A stretch of DNA of 17,610 nt, taken from NCBI GenBank assembly GCA_043757025.1, contig JAYVQG010000330.1, forward strand, positions 1 to 17,610, given 5' to 3'. Shown here in pieces: positions 6,961 to 15,209 of this stretch. The notes below the pieces were generated by a model. That model made no database searches. It was not told where the DNA came from and saw only the letters and a program-made list of their open reading frames with translations. This stretch comes from Limnoglobus sp043757025. GTDB lineage: Bacteria > Planctomycetota > Planctomycetia > Gemmatales > Gemmataceae. Numbering within the stretch: the stretch's first letter is position 1; every line of letters begins with the position of its first letter. The translations under genes and the position numbers were made by a program.

Positions 6961-9675
6961 TTACGCGGCCATCGCCTCGTTGAGTTCGCGGAGCAAGGCG
7001 TCGAGCTTGCCATCGAACGCCTTGTTCGCTTGCGACCAACCGCCATCGCGGGTGAAGATCGGTACGAACTCGAAGTCGTCCTTGTCGATGGTCAGGTTCG
7101 CTACCAAATGTTCGCGGATGCGACCGAGCCAGCGGGTTCCGTCCTGCGTGAGCGTCTTCCCGGCGGTCAGCTTGGCGAGCGCCGCATCGACCCGTTCCTC
7201 GGCGGTGAGCAGCGGGGCGGACTCGTTCGCCGCGTGCTTCACCATCGAGATGATGTCGGCGAGCGGTTTGTTGTACGCGCCACCGTGCGCCTTTCGCAAG
7301 TTATCCTCGGTGAACTTCTCTTTCGTCGTCGCCAGCTTCTTTCGCAACTCGCCGAGGGCGTCGGTTCCCCAATCCTCCGGCCGGTTGAACAGGATGCGGA
7401 TGGCGTCGATCTGGTCCGGGTTGTCGCGGACGTACTCGGCGAACAACTTCAGGTAATCGGTCGGCTTGTGTTCCTTGCCGGTGCCGTCGCGTATCAGCCA
7501 GCGGCTCGTCACGGTATCGTCGGCTTCCGGCGCGACGACGAACCCGCGTTTCGGCCGGGGGTAGTTCACGAGCAGGTCTTGAAAGGTCTCGTTCCGCAAC
7601 AGCTTCATCGTCTCGGTGAACTTAGTATTGATGGCGTCGCGCAGCTTTGAAGCGAACGCGGCCATATCGCCGTTCGGAATGAACGCCTCAAACTGCTCGC
7701 GGGCTTCGCCGGCCATTTCCTTATCGACCCGTTGCAACCGCTTCACCAGGCAGCCGACGTTGTAGGTGCGGTCTTTGTTCGCCCAGATGTCGCCGATGAT
7801 TTCTTTAACGGGGCGAGTCGGCTTGTCCGGCGGTTCGCGGGTAAACGCGGACGCCTTGCGGAAGTATTCGATGAGCGTGCCATCGAAGCAATCGAAGACG
7901 GTAAAGTGCGACTTGTCCGGAAGGTTCTCGCTCTTGCGAGTGCCGCGCCCGAGCATTTGCTCGAACAGAATTCGGGATTTGACCGGACGTAGAAAGACGA
8001 TGAATTCGAGGTCCGGAATGTCCACGCCGGTGGACAGCATGTCCACAGTGACAACGATGCCCGGGTTCGGCCGGTTGCGGAACTCCCGGATGCGTTGAAG
8101 GGGGCGGTCGGTAGTGCGGCCGGTAATCTTGCGAACGAAGGCGTCACCCCGGCCGAAAACCTCGGTACAGAGTTCGACCAGTTGGTCGGCGTGCGACGTG
8201 TGGGGCATGTCGTTGATGGCGAAGATGAGCGTCTTCGGGAACCGCCCATACTTGGCTTCGTGTAGTTCGGTGTATTTCTTCAGTTCCTCGACGATGAGCC
8301 GGTTCGACTTGGGGGCGGTCGCCTTCCGCTCGATTTCCGCTGTATCGAACTCCCGCTCGTCTTCGAGCAGGTCGAAATTCTTGGCCCCGGTGTCGGTGTC
8401 CACTAACTCGACTTGCTCCCCTTCCTTGAGGAACAGCCCGCTCATGCGAATGTCGGAGCGGATAGCCACAACGTCGTAATCGACGAGGAACCCTTCCTCG
8501 ACGGCGGTTCGGTACTCGTAGCGGTAGACGACTTCGTTGAAATACGCGGTGGTGTGGGCAGCCGGGGTAGCGGTCAAACCGATCTTGATGGCGTCGAAGT
8601 AGTCCAGCACCTTCCGCCACGTCGAGAGTTCGCTCGAGGTGTATCCTCGGTGGCACTCGTCGGCGACAATGCAATCGAAGGCGTGAATCGGAATGTCCAG
8701 CTTGTCCGTTTCGTCATCGTCCCGCTCGTCGTCGCCTTCCTCGAACGCGGCTTGCCGACCGAGAAGGTTGATGGCCATCCGTTGAATGGTGCAGACATAG
8801 GCAAAGGCATGCCCGGCATTCGGGGCGGTGAGGTACTTGTTCGGAAGCACCTTCGGGTCGAACGGCTCGGACTTGCTGTCGCCATCTTCTTCGAGATCGG
8901 CTTGGCGGAACCGCTGGCTGTACACTTCGTAAATCTTGTCGAACTTCAAACCCGGCTCCGGCTCGAAGCCGGCGAATGCACGGACTGCTTGAGCGGCCAG
9001 CGCTCGCCGATCGACGAGGAATAGCACCCGCCGCGCGACGCCGGATTTCATCAGCCGATAAATCTGGTTGACGGTCGTGAACGTCTTCCCGCAGCCGGTC
9101 GCCATGGCGACAAGCATTTGCCGATTCCGTTCGGCAATGGCCTTCTCGATGCCTGCGTTCGCAGCGATCTGGTACGGACGAAGTCGCGGGTGATTATTCG
9201 GCGTGCCGAGCAACTTCCCGATGTCCGCCTCGAAATTGCGGCTCAACCGCTCTTCGAGTGCGGCCGGTGTCGGGTAGTCGGCCACCTTGCGGGAGCGTTC
9301 GAGCGAGTGGCGGACGTCCTGGAACCAGATGATTTCGCCGTTTGTGGAGAACAGGAACGGGACACGAAACTGTCCGAAACGGAGCTGGTTGCCAGAGGCA
9401 CCCTCCGAGTAACGTTGCGCTTGAGTGAGGACGTTCTGGGGCCCGAGGGAAAGCTTTTTCGCCTCGATGATGCCGAGCAACCGCCCGCCGACGAAGAGGG
9501 CGTAATCCGCCGGACCGTTATCGGTCGGGTATTCCTCCACAGCGACACCGTGCGCGGCAGACGCTTGGAATGCTGGGGTGTAGGGTGCGATTTGCCAGCC
9601 GAGCGAGCGAAGCTTCCCGTCGATGCGGGTTTTCCGCGTCAGCCACTCGGGTTCGTCTTTCGCGTGCTTCGCCAT
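6961..9675 (-). CDS. hsdR: Type I restriction enzyme R subunit HsdR (EcoEI-like)
   Basis: This 904-residue motor and nuclease subunit translocates DNA with ATP and cuts away from unmethylated sites. The N-terminal PD-(D/E)xK nuclease domain has Asp57 (PADYALFVGG) and Glu71-x-Lys73 (IIEAKK). The helicase motor shows Walker A ATGCGKT (192-198), the DECH box (339-342), LTATP (367-371) and motif VI QMLGRGTR (573-580). The C-terminal roughly 200 residues (ending near FTRDGGWSQANKAFDGKL) fit the EcoEI_R_C domain that contacts the methylase core. The length is typical of the EcoEI/type IC-like group. It is the first hsd gene of the operon, and no motif is damaged. Confidence 0.95.
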   Translation of the reverse strand: MAKHAKDEPEWLTRKTRIDGKLRSLGWQIAPYTPAFQASAAHGVAVEEYPTDNGPADYALFVGGRLLGIIEAKKLSLGPQNVLTQAQRYSEGASGNQLRFGQFRVPFLFSTNGEIIWFQDVRHSLERSRKVADYPTPAALEERLSRNFEADIGKLLGTPNNHPRLRPYQIAANAGIEKAIAERNRQMLVAMATGCGKTFTTVNQIYRLMKSGVARRVLFLVDRRALAAQAVRAFAGFEPEPGLKFDKIYEVYSQRFRQADLEEDGDSKSEPFDPKVLPNKYLTAPNAGHAFAYVCTIQRMAINLLGRQAAFEEGDDERDDDETDKLDIPIHAFDCIVADECHRGYTSSELSTWRKVLDYFDAIKIGLTATPAAHTTAYFNEVVYRYEYRTAVEEGFLVDYDVVAIRSDIRMSGLFLKEGEQVELVDTDTGAKNFDLLEDEREFDTAEIERKATAPKSNRLIVEELKKYTELHEAKYGRFPKTLIFAINDMPHTSHADQLVELCTEVFGRGDAFVRKITGRTTDRPLQRIREFRNRPNPGIVVTVDMLSTGVDIPDLEFIVFLRPVKSRILFEQMLGRGTRKSENLPDKSHFTVFDCFDGTLIEYFRKASAFTREPPDKPTRPVKEIIGDIWANKDRTYNVGCLVKRLQRVDKEMAGEAREQFEAFIPNGDMAAFASKLRDAINTKFTETMKLLRNETFQDLLVNYPRPKRGFVVAPEADDTVTSRWLIRDGTGKEHKPTDYLKLFAEYVRDNPDQIDAIRILFNRPEDWGTDALGELRKKLATTKEKFTEDNLRKAHGGAYNKPLADIISMVKHAANESAPLLTAEERVDAALAKLTAGKTLTQDGTRWLGRIREHLVANLTIDKDDFEFVPIFTRDGGWSQANKAFDGKLDALLRELNEAMAA

Positions 9676-9769
9676 TCGGGCAGTTATATCAAAAGTGGCG
9701 GAACACGATATGAAACGGCCGAACTCTTTCAGGCGGATTTTCGGCGGTAGAACGTCGGACTGAGAGCGG

Positions 9770-10654
9770 TCACTTCAGAGACACGGTTTCCACGCGTGCC
9801 ATCAGTGCCGGGATGCTGCATTCGCGGAGGAACGCGAGAGTCTTGATCGCCTGCATGAGCCGTCGCTCGGCCTGCGACAAACTCTTCTCGGCGTTCGTCC
9901 TTTCGCGGCTTTGGAATGCTGTCTGGCAACATTTCGCCTCAAGCGCGGCGACGGCGAGCCAGTTGTGAACGATTCGGGTGATTGCCAGCTTCTCGAGCAG
10001 ACTTGCGTTCGTGAAACCCAGTTCGTCCTGGAGCATTTTGACGCGAGAGTGCGTTGCCCGCGCAACGATGACATCGTCGCCGGCCACTTGGGTAACGAGC
10101 CAACAGCGGGCCGCGTAAACTGGGTTTCCCCACGCCATGATATACTTCGGATCGGTGAGATACGGTTGAGCTTTGGCTAGCGCGGCCGCGTCGCCTTTGG
10201 CGGCCGCTTGGAGAGTCACACGGTCGGCCTCCGGCAGGCCGTCGAAATTTGCGTCCATCAGCGGTGCGCGTTTGGACTGATCCAACTGTTGGCCGATCTT
10301 CTCGACCAGCTTATTCAAATTCCCGATACTACTCATGGTCGAGGTTCTCCGATGTCGTCGCCATTGGCGGTGGTGCAAGTGGTACCCGCTCTGCCGAGCG
10401 AGCACCGTGAAAAGGTTCCCGAGGAATTCATCGATGCCGAAAACGCCTTGAACCGCATAGCCGTAAACATCGCGGTGGGCCTGCGCGAATCCCGCTTCGA
10501 TTCGTCGTCCACTCCGCTCCATGCGATCCAATCCGGCCATCATCTCCCCGAACTCGCCGCCCCCGATATGTTCGTTCACGACGCGGCCGTTGACCCGGCG
10601 GGAACGGCGGGAACGGCGGTAGTAGCGGCCGTTTTTGATGTTCACCCACGCCAT
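9770..10654 (-). CDS. Hypothetical protein, two small ORFs joined in frame
   Basis: The 294-residue ORF starts at ATG 10654 with GGAGA 7 bases upstream. Residues 1-103 are basic and Arg-rich (MAWVNIKNGRYYRRSRRSRR, then VNEHIGGGEFGEMMAGLDR) and end in YHLHHRQWRRHRR, which looks like a natural C-terminus. Residue 107 is an ATG (10336) with its own GGAG about 10 bases upstream. It opens a second unit (LMDANFDGLPEADRVTLQ, QPYLTDPKYIMAWGNPVYAA, VHNWLAVAALEAK) that looks like a complete helical protein of about 188 residues. I recall these as neighbouring separate genes in Gemmataceae, so a lost stop codon or a real fusion is likely. Function is unknown. It lies 94 bases upstream of hsdR and could be the operon leader. 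Confidence 0.65.
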   Translation of the reverse strand: MAWVNIKNGRYYRRSRRSRRVNGRVVNEHIGGGEFGEMMAGLDRMERSGRRIEAGFAQAHRDVYGYAVQGVFGIDEFLGNLFTVLARQSGYHLHHRQWRRHRRTSTMSSIGNLNKLVEKIGQQLDQSKRAPLMDANFDGLPEADRVTLQAAAKGDAAALAKAQPYLTDPKYIMAWGNPVYAARCWLVTQVAGDDVIVARATHSRVKMLQDELGFTNASLLEKLAITRIVHNWLAVAALEAKCCQTAFQSRERTNAEKSLSQAERRLMQAIKTLAFLRECSIPALMARVETVSLK

Positions 10655-10790
10655 CGCGACTTCTCCGCGTTAGACGACAGACGTTGCGGTTGCCCCACTT
10701 TACCAAACAATTAGGCTGCTTTTCATGGCAGTTCAGCAAGTGGCGGATTCGCAACCGATCCGAGCGATCGATTTGCACGTCACTTTACTC

Positions 10791-10817
10791 GGTTGCGAAG
10801 GTTGCGAAGGTTGCGAT
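10791..10817. repeat. 9-bp repeat, three copies (helicase-tail-like)
   Basis: Three copies of GGTTGCGA(A/T) stand head to tail. The 23 bases from 10815 match the minus strand at 452-430 at 19 of 23 positions, so this may be a plus-strand remnant of the same kind of primase/helicase C-terminus as at 363-1008. No longer reading frame supports this. Confidence 0.45.
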
Positions 10818-10874
10818 GGTGGGCATGTTTTCGCTCGTTGGCAATGGTGCGGATTACCTATAAATCAACTTCGC

Positions 10875-11080
10875 AATGTTGTCTTTTTTGAAAACAAGCT
10901 CGGACTTCAGTTCGCTAAGTTTCTGGAAGTATCCGACGACGTGGCCCGCTTCGCCAAACTGCCCGAACAGTTCGGCTTCGTCATCGAGTACACCGACGCA
11001 ATGGGCAACCTCCGGCACTACGAACCCGATTTCGTCGTCGTGGACAACGACGGCATCAGTCGTAGACAAAGGTCATCGTG
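10875..11080 (+). pseudogene. C-terminal nuclease-domain fragment of a type III-like restriction enzyme
   Basis: From 10890 the plus strand reads ENKLGLQFAKFLEVSDDVAR, then FGFVIEYTDAMGNL and HYEPDFVVVDNDG. This resembles the E...(R/H)YxPDF...ETKG nuclease region near the C-terminus of type III Res subunits and related restriction enzymes (recalled pattern). At about 11055 the frame breaks. The expected next strand appears in another frame as VVDKGHRET, resembling the catalytic (V/I)ETKGRE. There is no upstream helicase domain. The piece is a frameshifted leftover of an older restriction gene at this locus. Confidence 0.55.
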
Positions 11081-11094
11081 AAACATAAGAACAC

Positions 11095-11322
11095 TCAACG
11101 AGATGCCGACCGAGTCATTGCCAGGATCCCCGCTTTCAGGGCGTCCGGCAGATCGTTCCAAACGTCGATGATGGTTGCAAGGTCGGGGTCTGAAATGAGC
11201 CGTGCGCCGCTTTTTGCGTCACCTACTTCGAGAACTAGGGGAATCGTCGGGGTGTTCGAGTCCAGTATCGCCCACTTCCTTTTCGTTGCGGGATGGCCCG
11301 AAGCAGTTGCCGAGTCGATGGA
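11095..11322 (-). pseudogene. C-terminal tail fragment of a second XerC/D-like integrase
   Basis: In minus frame, WAILDSNTPTIPLVLEVGDA and then DPDLATIIDVWNDLPDALKA GILAM lead to a stop at 11095-11097. The DPDL..(I/V)...W..LP..(L/I)KAGILAM ending resembles the extreme C-terminus of planctomycete mobile-element integrases (recalled, not searched). There is no catalytic domain, and the fragment abuts the 3' end of the LRR gene. It is a different piece from the integrase remnant at 79-280. Confidence 0.4.
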
Positions 11323-11323
11323 C

Positions 11324-12655
11324 TCAGCGGTTGACCTTGAGTCCCGGAATCGCTTTCGTCAGCGCCGCCACCCCGACCGCAGTGACCTGCTTCGCTTCGT
11401 ACAGTTGGATCCATTTCAGCTTCTTCAACCCGTGCAATTTAGTCAACCCGGCGTCGGTCACGCCCGACGAACCCAGGGCCAGGTCGTCCAGGTCGGCGAA
11501 ACCCTTCACCACGTCCAGCCCGGCGTCCGTCACTTTGGTGTTGCCCAGGTCCAGCCGCGTGAGTTTCGTCATCTTTTGAAAATTGGCCAGGCCGGCGTCG
11601 GTCGTTGCGGTCTTGTTCAGATTGAGCGTCGTCAGCCCGGTCAAACCGCGCAGGTGGGCCAGCCCCACGTCGGTGACGGCGGTCCCCGCCAAGTTCAACC
11701 GCTCCAGTTTCGCGAATCGGCCGATGCGATCCAGCCCGGCATCCGTTACCCTTGTGTGATCGAGTTCCAACGCGGTTAGCCCGGTCATTTTCTCAAGGTG
11801 GACCAAGCCTGCGTCGGTGACTTTGGTTGCGTCGAGGTTCAGCGACTTCATCGCTGTCATTCCGGCGAGATGGGCAAGGCCGGCGTCCGTCACGTTCGTT
11901 CCCATCAGGAGTAACGTTTCCATCTTGGTTAAGCCCGACAGGCTAGCGAGGCCGGCGTCTGTCACCGGTGCCAGATTGAGTCGGAGTACCCGGAGCGTCT
12001 TGATTTCACCCAGATGCGTCAGCCATTCGTCGGTCGGTCTCGACTGCCCGAGGTCGATCTCTTCCAGCTTCGGAAACTGCTTCAAGTGGGCGGCGGTCTC
12101 AACTTTCAGCCCGTAGACATTGAACAGTTTGATGGTGCGCAGGTCGACCAACGGCTTCAGGTGGGCGAGGCCGGAGCCGTCGAGGCGGTTCCAATCGAGG
12201 CGGAGCGTGCGGAGGCGGGTGAGTCCTTTCAGGTGGGCTAACCCAGCATCGGTCAGCTTCTTGTTGCTTCCAATGTCGAGGCTCTCGAGTTGTGTCAACG
12301 TGCCAAGCGGCACGAGGGCGGCATCGGTGAGCGTGTCTTCCCCGATGTTCGCAAGCGTCAGGTTTTTGAAGCCCTTCAGGCCGACGAGTTTGTTCAGGCC
12401 GGCGTCGGTCACGGGGGCGGTGCCGATAATCAGGCGGACGTAAAGCCCGTCGATCGGCTTGAGGTGGTCGAGGGTTGCGTCGGACACTTTCTTGCCGACG
12501 AGGGAGACGGTCAGTTGCTTCTCGTTGCCGACGAGGTAGTAATCGATCGACACGTCGGCGAGCTTGAGCGCGTCGAGCGCCTTATCCACCATGGCCTGTG
12601 TTCGCACGGGGTTGGCGAGCAGGAGCGTGGAAATGGCAACGATCGTAAAGTGCAT
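11324..12655 (-). CDS. Secreted leucine-rich-repeat protein
   Basis: This 443-residue protein starts at ATG 12655, with GGAG 6 bases upstream; longer readings from 12667 or 12841 would hide the signal peptide. Residues 1-21 (MHFTIVAISTLLLANPVRTQA) form a signal peptide with a hydrophobic core. The rest is about 14 repeats of about 24 residues with the pattern (V/T)TDAGL..L..(L/M)T.L..L.L, a form abundant in planctomycetes. They build a curved solenoid for protein binding. There is no transmembrane helix or catalytic domain, so it is probably periplasmic or exported. Partner and role are unknown. It follows rex in the same direction after a 182-base gap. Confidence 0.85.
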   Translation of the reverse strand: MHFTIVAISTLLLANPVRTQAMVDKALDALKLADVSIDYYLVGNEKQLTVSLVGKKVSDATLDHLKPIDGLYVRLIIGTAPVTDAGLNKLVGLKGFKNLTLANIGEDTLTDAALVPLGTLTQLESLDIGSNKKLTDAGLAHLKGLTRLRTLRLDWNRLDGSGLAHLKPLVDLRTIKLFNVYGLKVETAAHLKQFPKLEEIDLGQSRPTDEWLTHLGEIKTLRVLRLNLAPVTDAGLASLSGLTKMETLLLMGTNVTDAGLAHLAGMTAMKSLNLDATKVTDAGLVHLEKMTGLTALELDHTRVTDAGLDRIGRFAKLERLNLAGTAVTDVGLAHLRGLTGLTTLNLNKTATTDAGLANFQKMTKLTRLDLGNTKVTDAGLDVVKGFADLDDLALGSSGVTDAGLTKLHGLKKLKWIQLYEAKQVTAVGVAALTKAIPGLKVNR

Positions 12656-12837
12656 TGGGGACTCCATGGCAATCGATGCAGGATCGGCGATTCGACCCGG
12701 CATACGGAGGGATTTCGTAGGTGTGCCCCTACATGAGGAACGCGCCACTTCAAAACTGGCGCAACGGGCTGAAAAGTATCCGTTTCTGCCGCGACAAGTA
12801 TAGAAGTGTAATCGATTCGCGCGGCGATTGGAAAGAA

Positions 12838-13500
12838 TCAATCTCCCGTTTCCGAAGTTCGCCCGAGCCGGACTAAGTACGCGAGTTGTTCGAATTGGAT
12901 CGCCAGATCGACGGTGACGAGGCGAATGTGCGGTGCGATCTTCAAAAGTGCCGGCGCGAAATTGAGCAGCCCTTTGATACCCGCTCGCGTCAGTTCATCG
13001 GCCACGAGTTGTGCCGATTCGGGCGGGACCGCGATGACGCCGAGTTCGGCTTTCGAGGTCGCGATCGCGTTCGCGAGTCGATCGAGCGGGTGGATCGTTA
13101 GCCCGTCGACTTGCGTGCCGATTTTGGTCGTATCGTTATCGAACAGGCCGACGATCTCGAAGCCTTGTTCTTGGAAGCCACGATAGCGTAAGAGCGCCCG
13201 CGCGAGATTGCCCACGCCGACAATGACGGACTTCCAGGTGCGATCGATGCCGAGCGTTCGGCGAATGACGGCGGTGAGTGCGTTGGCATCGTAGCCGATG
13301 CCGCGCTGGCCGAGGTTGCCGAGCGTGGCGAGGTCGCGTCGAACTTGGGCATCGCTGACGCCAACGGCGCGAGCGAGTTGCGAACTCGAAACCGTCGTGC
13401 CAGGCAGTGCGGGCCGCAAGCAACGAAGGTACTGACTCAGTCGCTGGGCCGTCGCCCGCGAAAGTGAACCGCTCAGTTCCGATGGCCCGATCTGGCCCAC
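12838..13500 (-). CDS. rex: Redox-sensing transcriptional repressor Rex
   Basis: This 220-residue protein has the standard two-domain Rex layout. An N-terminal winged helix (about 15-85) contains SSSQLARAVGVSDAQVRRDL and GNLGQRGIGYD. A Rossmann NAD(H)-binding domain contains GVGNLARAL (95-103) and FDND (120-123), followed by LLNFAP (178-183) and VDLAIQFEQLAYLV (197-210), the swapped C-terminal helix. Rex senses the NADH/NAD+ ratio and represses fermentation and respiration genes. The GTG at 13500 is chosen because GAGGGGG precedes it by a few bases and the length then fits the family; further upstream, the frame is only shadow of the DUF1573 gene. No clear TTGTGA...TCACAA operator is seen nearby. 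Confidence 0.92.
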   Translation of the reverse strand: MGQIGPSELSGSLSRATAQRLSQYLRCLRPALPGTTVSSSQLARAVGVSDAQVRRDLATLGNLGQRGIGYDANALTAVIRRTLGIDRTWKSVIVGVGNLARALLRYRGFQEQGFEIVGLFDNDTTKIGTQVDGLTIHPLDRLANAIATSKAELGVIAVPPESAQLVADELTRAGIKGLLNFAPALLKIAPHIRLVTVDLAIQFEQLAYLVRLGRTSETGD

Positions 13501-13586
13501 AATACCCCCTCGTACGATCGGTGACGATACATCTGTTTTACATGCCCACTGCACAACTACCGATGAAAATGTTGAATCCTTGCGTT

Positions 13587-14558
13587 TCAGTCCTTTGCCC
13601 AACTGAGTGACACGATGATTTCCTCGCTGGCGGGTTCGGTGAAGGTGACGCGGATCGTCGTTTGGCCGCTCGCACTGGCGGTGCTTGGGTCGATGGTCGC
13701 CCGGATGGTCGCAACCGCACCGATACCTGCGGACAATTTCAGCGTGACGCTTTTGTCTGTGCAGGTTGCGGTGGCGATCTGGATGTTCGCCGCGTTCGGT
13801 CGCCGAAACTGAACCACCCCCGATGCGATGGCACTTTCGGTGGCGATTCGCAAATCCAGCGATTCGGGTAACGCACGCACCGCATCTTTCGACCGCTTGG
13901 TAATGCGGACGGGCACGCGCAGTTCGGGGTAAAGTGGGTCCGATGTCGTAATCAGTATCGTCTCGTCGTGGCTGCCCGTTGCGACGCCTTCCGCGATCGA
14001 AACTTCGATCGAGATCGTACCGTCTTTCGCTTCGCGAACGCTCGCCGTGAGATGCGTTGAGGTCGAGGCGATCGCTTTCACGGTCAACGGCGTCGCACGC
14101 CGATCCGTGAGGACGATCGTGCTTTTGGCAGCGCCTTCGGTCGAGATCGCGAGCATCGGCGGCTTCACGTCGAGTTCCTTGACGATCTTTGCCACCAACT
14201 CGAGCGTAATTCGCTCTTCCACGGTTGCGGAACCGACGCGATACCGCACGTTCGTCTTCCAGGTGTTCGGCCCCTCGGGTTGCGTCAGCGTGTTGATTTC
14301 CACGATGAGGTCGGTCGTTTCGCCCGGCTTGAGATCGCTTTTGGCGAACGACTTGCGGATGCAGCCACACGTGCCATCGAGGCCGATGATTTGCAATGGT
14401 AACGTCGTCGAGGGATTCGTCACGCGGTAAACCTGCCGCAGTAACGGCCCGCTCCGCACGATGCCTGCATCGACCGTTTCGCGGTCCGCAACGAGAGTCG
14501 CAACCGGTGGCGAACTGACCAGGAAAGTGGCCAGCAGAATCGAGCAGATTGCATTCAT
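13587..14558 (-). CDS. Secreted DUF1573 domain protein
   Basis: This 323-residue protein begins with a signal peptide (MNAICSILLATFLVSSPPVA). A DUF1573 Ig-like domain follows (about 25-120) with the characteristic FRVTNPS-type strand (YRVTNPSTT) and a cysteine pair in GTCGC (Cys64, Cys66). The remaining 200 residues look like further beta-sandwich repeats (TILITTSDPLYPELRVPVRI is the typical second-domain strand). Such proteins are common in planctomycetes and Bacteroidetes envelopes; the function is not established. It lies 86 bases upstream of rex in the same direction and may be co-transcribed with it. Confidence 0.82.
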   Translation of the reverse strand: MNAICSILLATFLVSSPPVATLVADRETVDAGIVRSGPLLRQVYRVTNPSTTLPLQIIGLDGTCGCIRKSFAKSDLKPGETTDLIVEINTLTQPEGPNTWKTNVRYRVGSATVEERITLELVAKIVKELDVKPPMLAISTEGAAKSTIVLTDRRATPLTVKAIASTSTHLTASVREAKDGTISIEVSIAEGVATGSHDETILITTSDPLYPELRVPVRITKRSKDAVRALPESLDLRIATESAIASGVVQFRRPNAANIQIATATCTDKSVTLKLSAGIGAVATIRATIDPSTASASGQTTIRVTFTEPASEEIIVSLSWAKD

Positions 14559-14616
14559 GAAGCAGCTTTACCGCGAACGGAAGATCGCAACAAGTTCAGT
14601 TTTGTAACGCTAGAAT

Positions 14617-14912
14617 CGACGTAAGTCACAATTCCGGAGGCTCCAAAACAGTTTTTTGGGGTGTTTTTTCGGTTTTTGAGGCCAAAAAAGTCGCGTTTTT
14701 GATCGCGATCCACTGTTCCGTATTCCGTATATCGAACTCTTGTCGCGGTTTGCGTCGAATGCTCTCGATTCGACAACCGGCGCAAGTCGCGACACTTCGC
14801 GACATTCTCACGACACTTGGAGACAATCTCACGACACTTCGCGACATTCTCACGACATTTGGAGACACTTTCAAGACACTCCACGACACCGTGCAAAAGT
14901 CGACTTACGTCG
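14617..14912. repeat. 11-bp inverted repeat flanking the minisatellite
   Basis: CGACGTAAGTC at 14617-14627 recurs exactly inverted at 14902-14912, enclosing about 296 bases with T-rich tracts and the 21-bp repeats. The match does not extend inward, so it is not a typical transposon end. The sequence GACGTAAGTC occurs again at 17601-17610. Confidence 0.45.
14781..14885. repeat. 21-bp tandem repeat (five units)
   Basis: Units start at 14781, 14802, 14823, 14844 and 14865. Units 2 and 4 agree at 20 of 21 bases, and units 3 and 5 are more diverged, giving a 42-bp higher-order pattern. The 21-bp period keeps frames open on both strands as heptads (minus VSKCREN/VAKCREI; plus LTTLRDI). The ORFs have no start context or family match, so I treat the repeat as a non-coding minisatellite. 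Apart from this and the 11-bp inverted repeat, the 14559-15209 interval holds T-rich tracts near 14650-14700 and a hairpin at 15100; no gene is supported. Confidence 0.75.
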
Positions 14913-15099
14913 CATCGCCTCCGATTTTTGACTTTCGCAATTCGCATGGGTGATACCGAATCGGGAAGAATTCGCCGCGAAGGCTTCGCTCCGAAAACTA
15001 CGCGGCGCGGTGAAACGGGAACAAAATCCATATCGAGTCTATCCAGTGAATGCACGCATCTTCGCCCCCAAGGGATCCAACAATTTGGGCGGCGGTCGA

Positions 15100-15119
15100 T
15101 CGGAAAAATGATTTTCCGA
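15100..15119. other. 8-bp perfect AT-rich stem-loop
   Basis: TCGGAAAA pairs with TTTTCCGA around the loop ATGA. It lies 90 bases upstream of the GIY-YIG gene. It could be a weak bidirectional terminator that insulates the gene; no clear promoter follows. Confidence 0.4.
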
Positions 15120-15209
15120 CATTGGATTTGACTGCCGTTCAGGAAATGACCAAAATTAACAAATGCAACTGGGACTCGATTCGTGTACAAAACACAGACC
15201 GGTGACGTA

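Noticed and set aside
1657..10698. AAAGTGGGG near 1661 and its inverse near 10692 as ends of the R-M island
   Set aside because: A 9-base match between two regions of a few hundred bases is expected by chance about every other time, and it does not extend.
11078..11779. A plus-strand ORF rich in VQPG/RQ repeats
   Set aside because: It is the antisense of the LRR repeats and only mirrors their 72-bp periodicity.
12838..14370. A single 510-codon ORF containing Rex
   Set aside because: Its first roughly 290 codons are an out-of-frame shadow of the DUF1573 gene (Arg/His/Asp-rich, no domain). Rex has a better GTG start at 13500.
14555..15190. A 211-codon minus-strand ORF with Cys-Arg-Glu heptads
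   Set aside because: The heptads come from the 21-bp repeat. No ribosome-binding site or family match supports translation, and the other strand is equally open.
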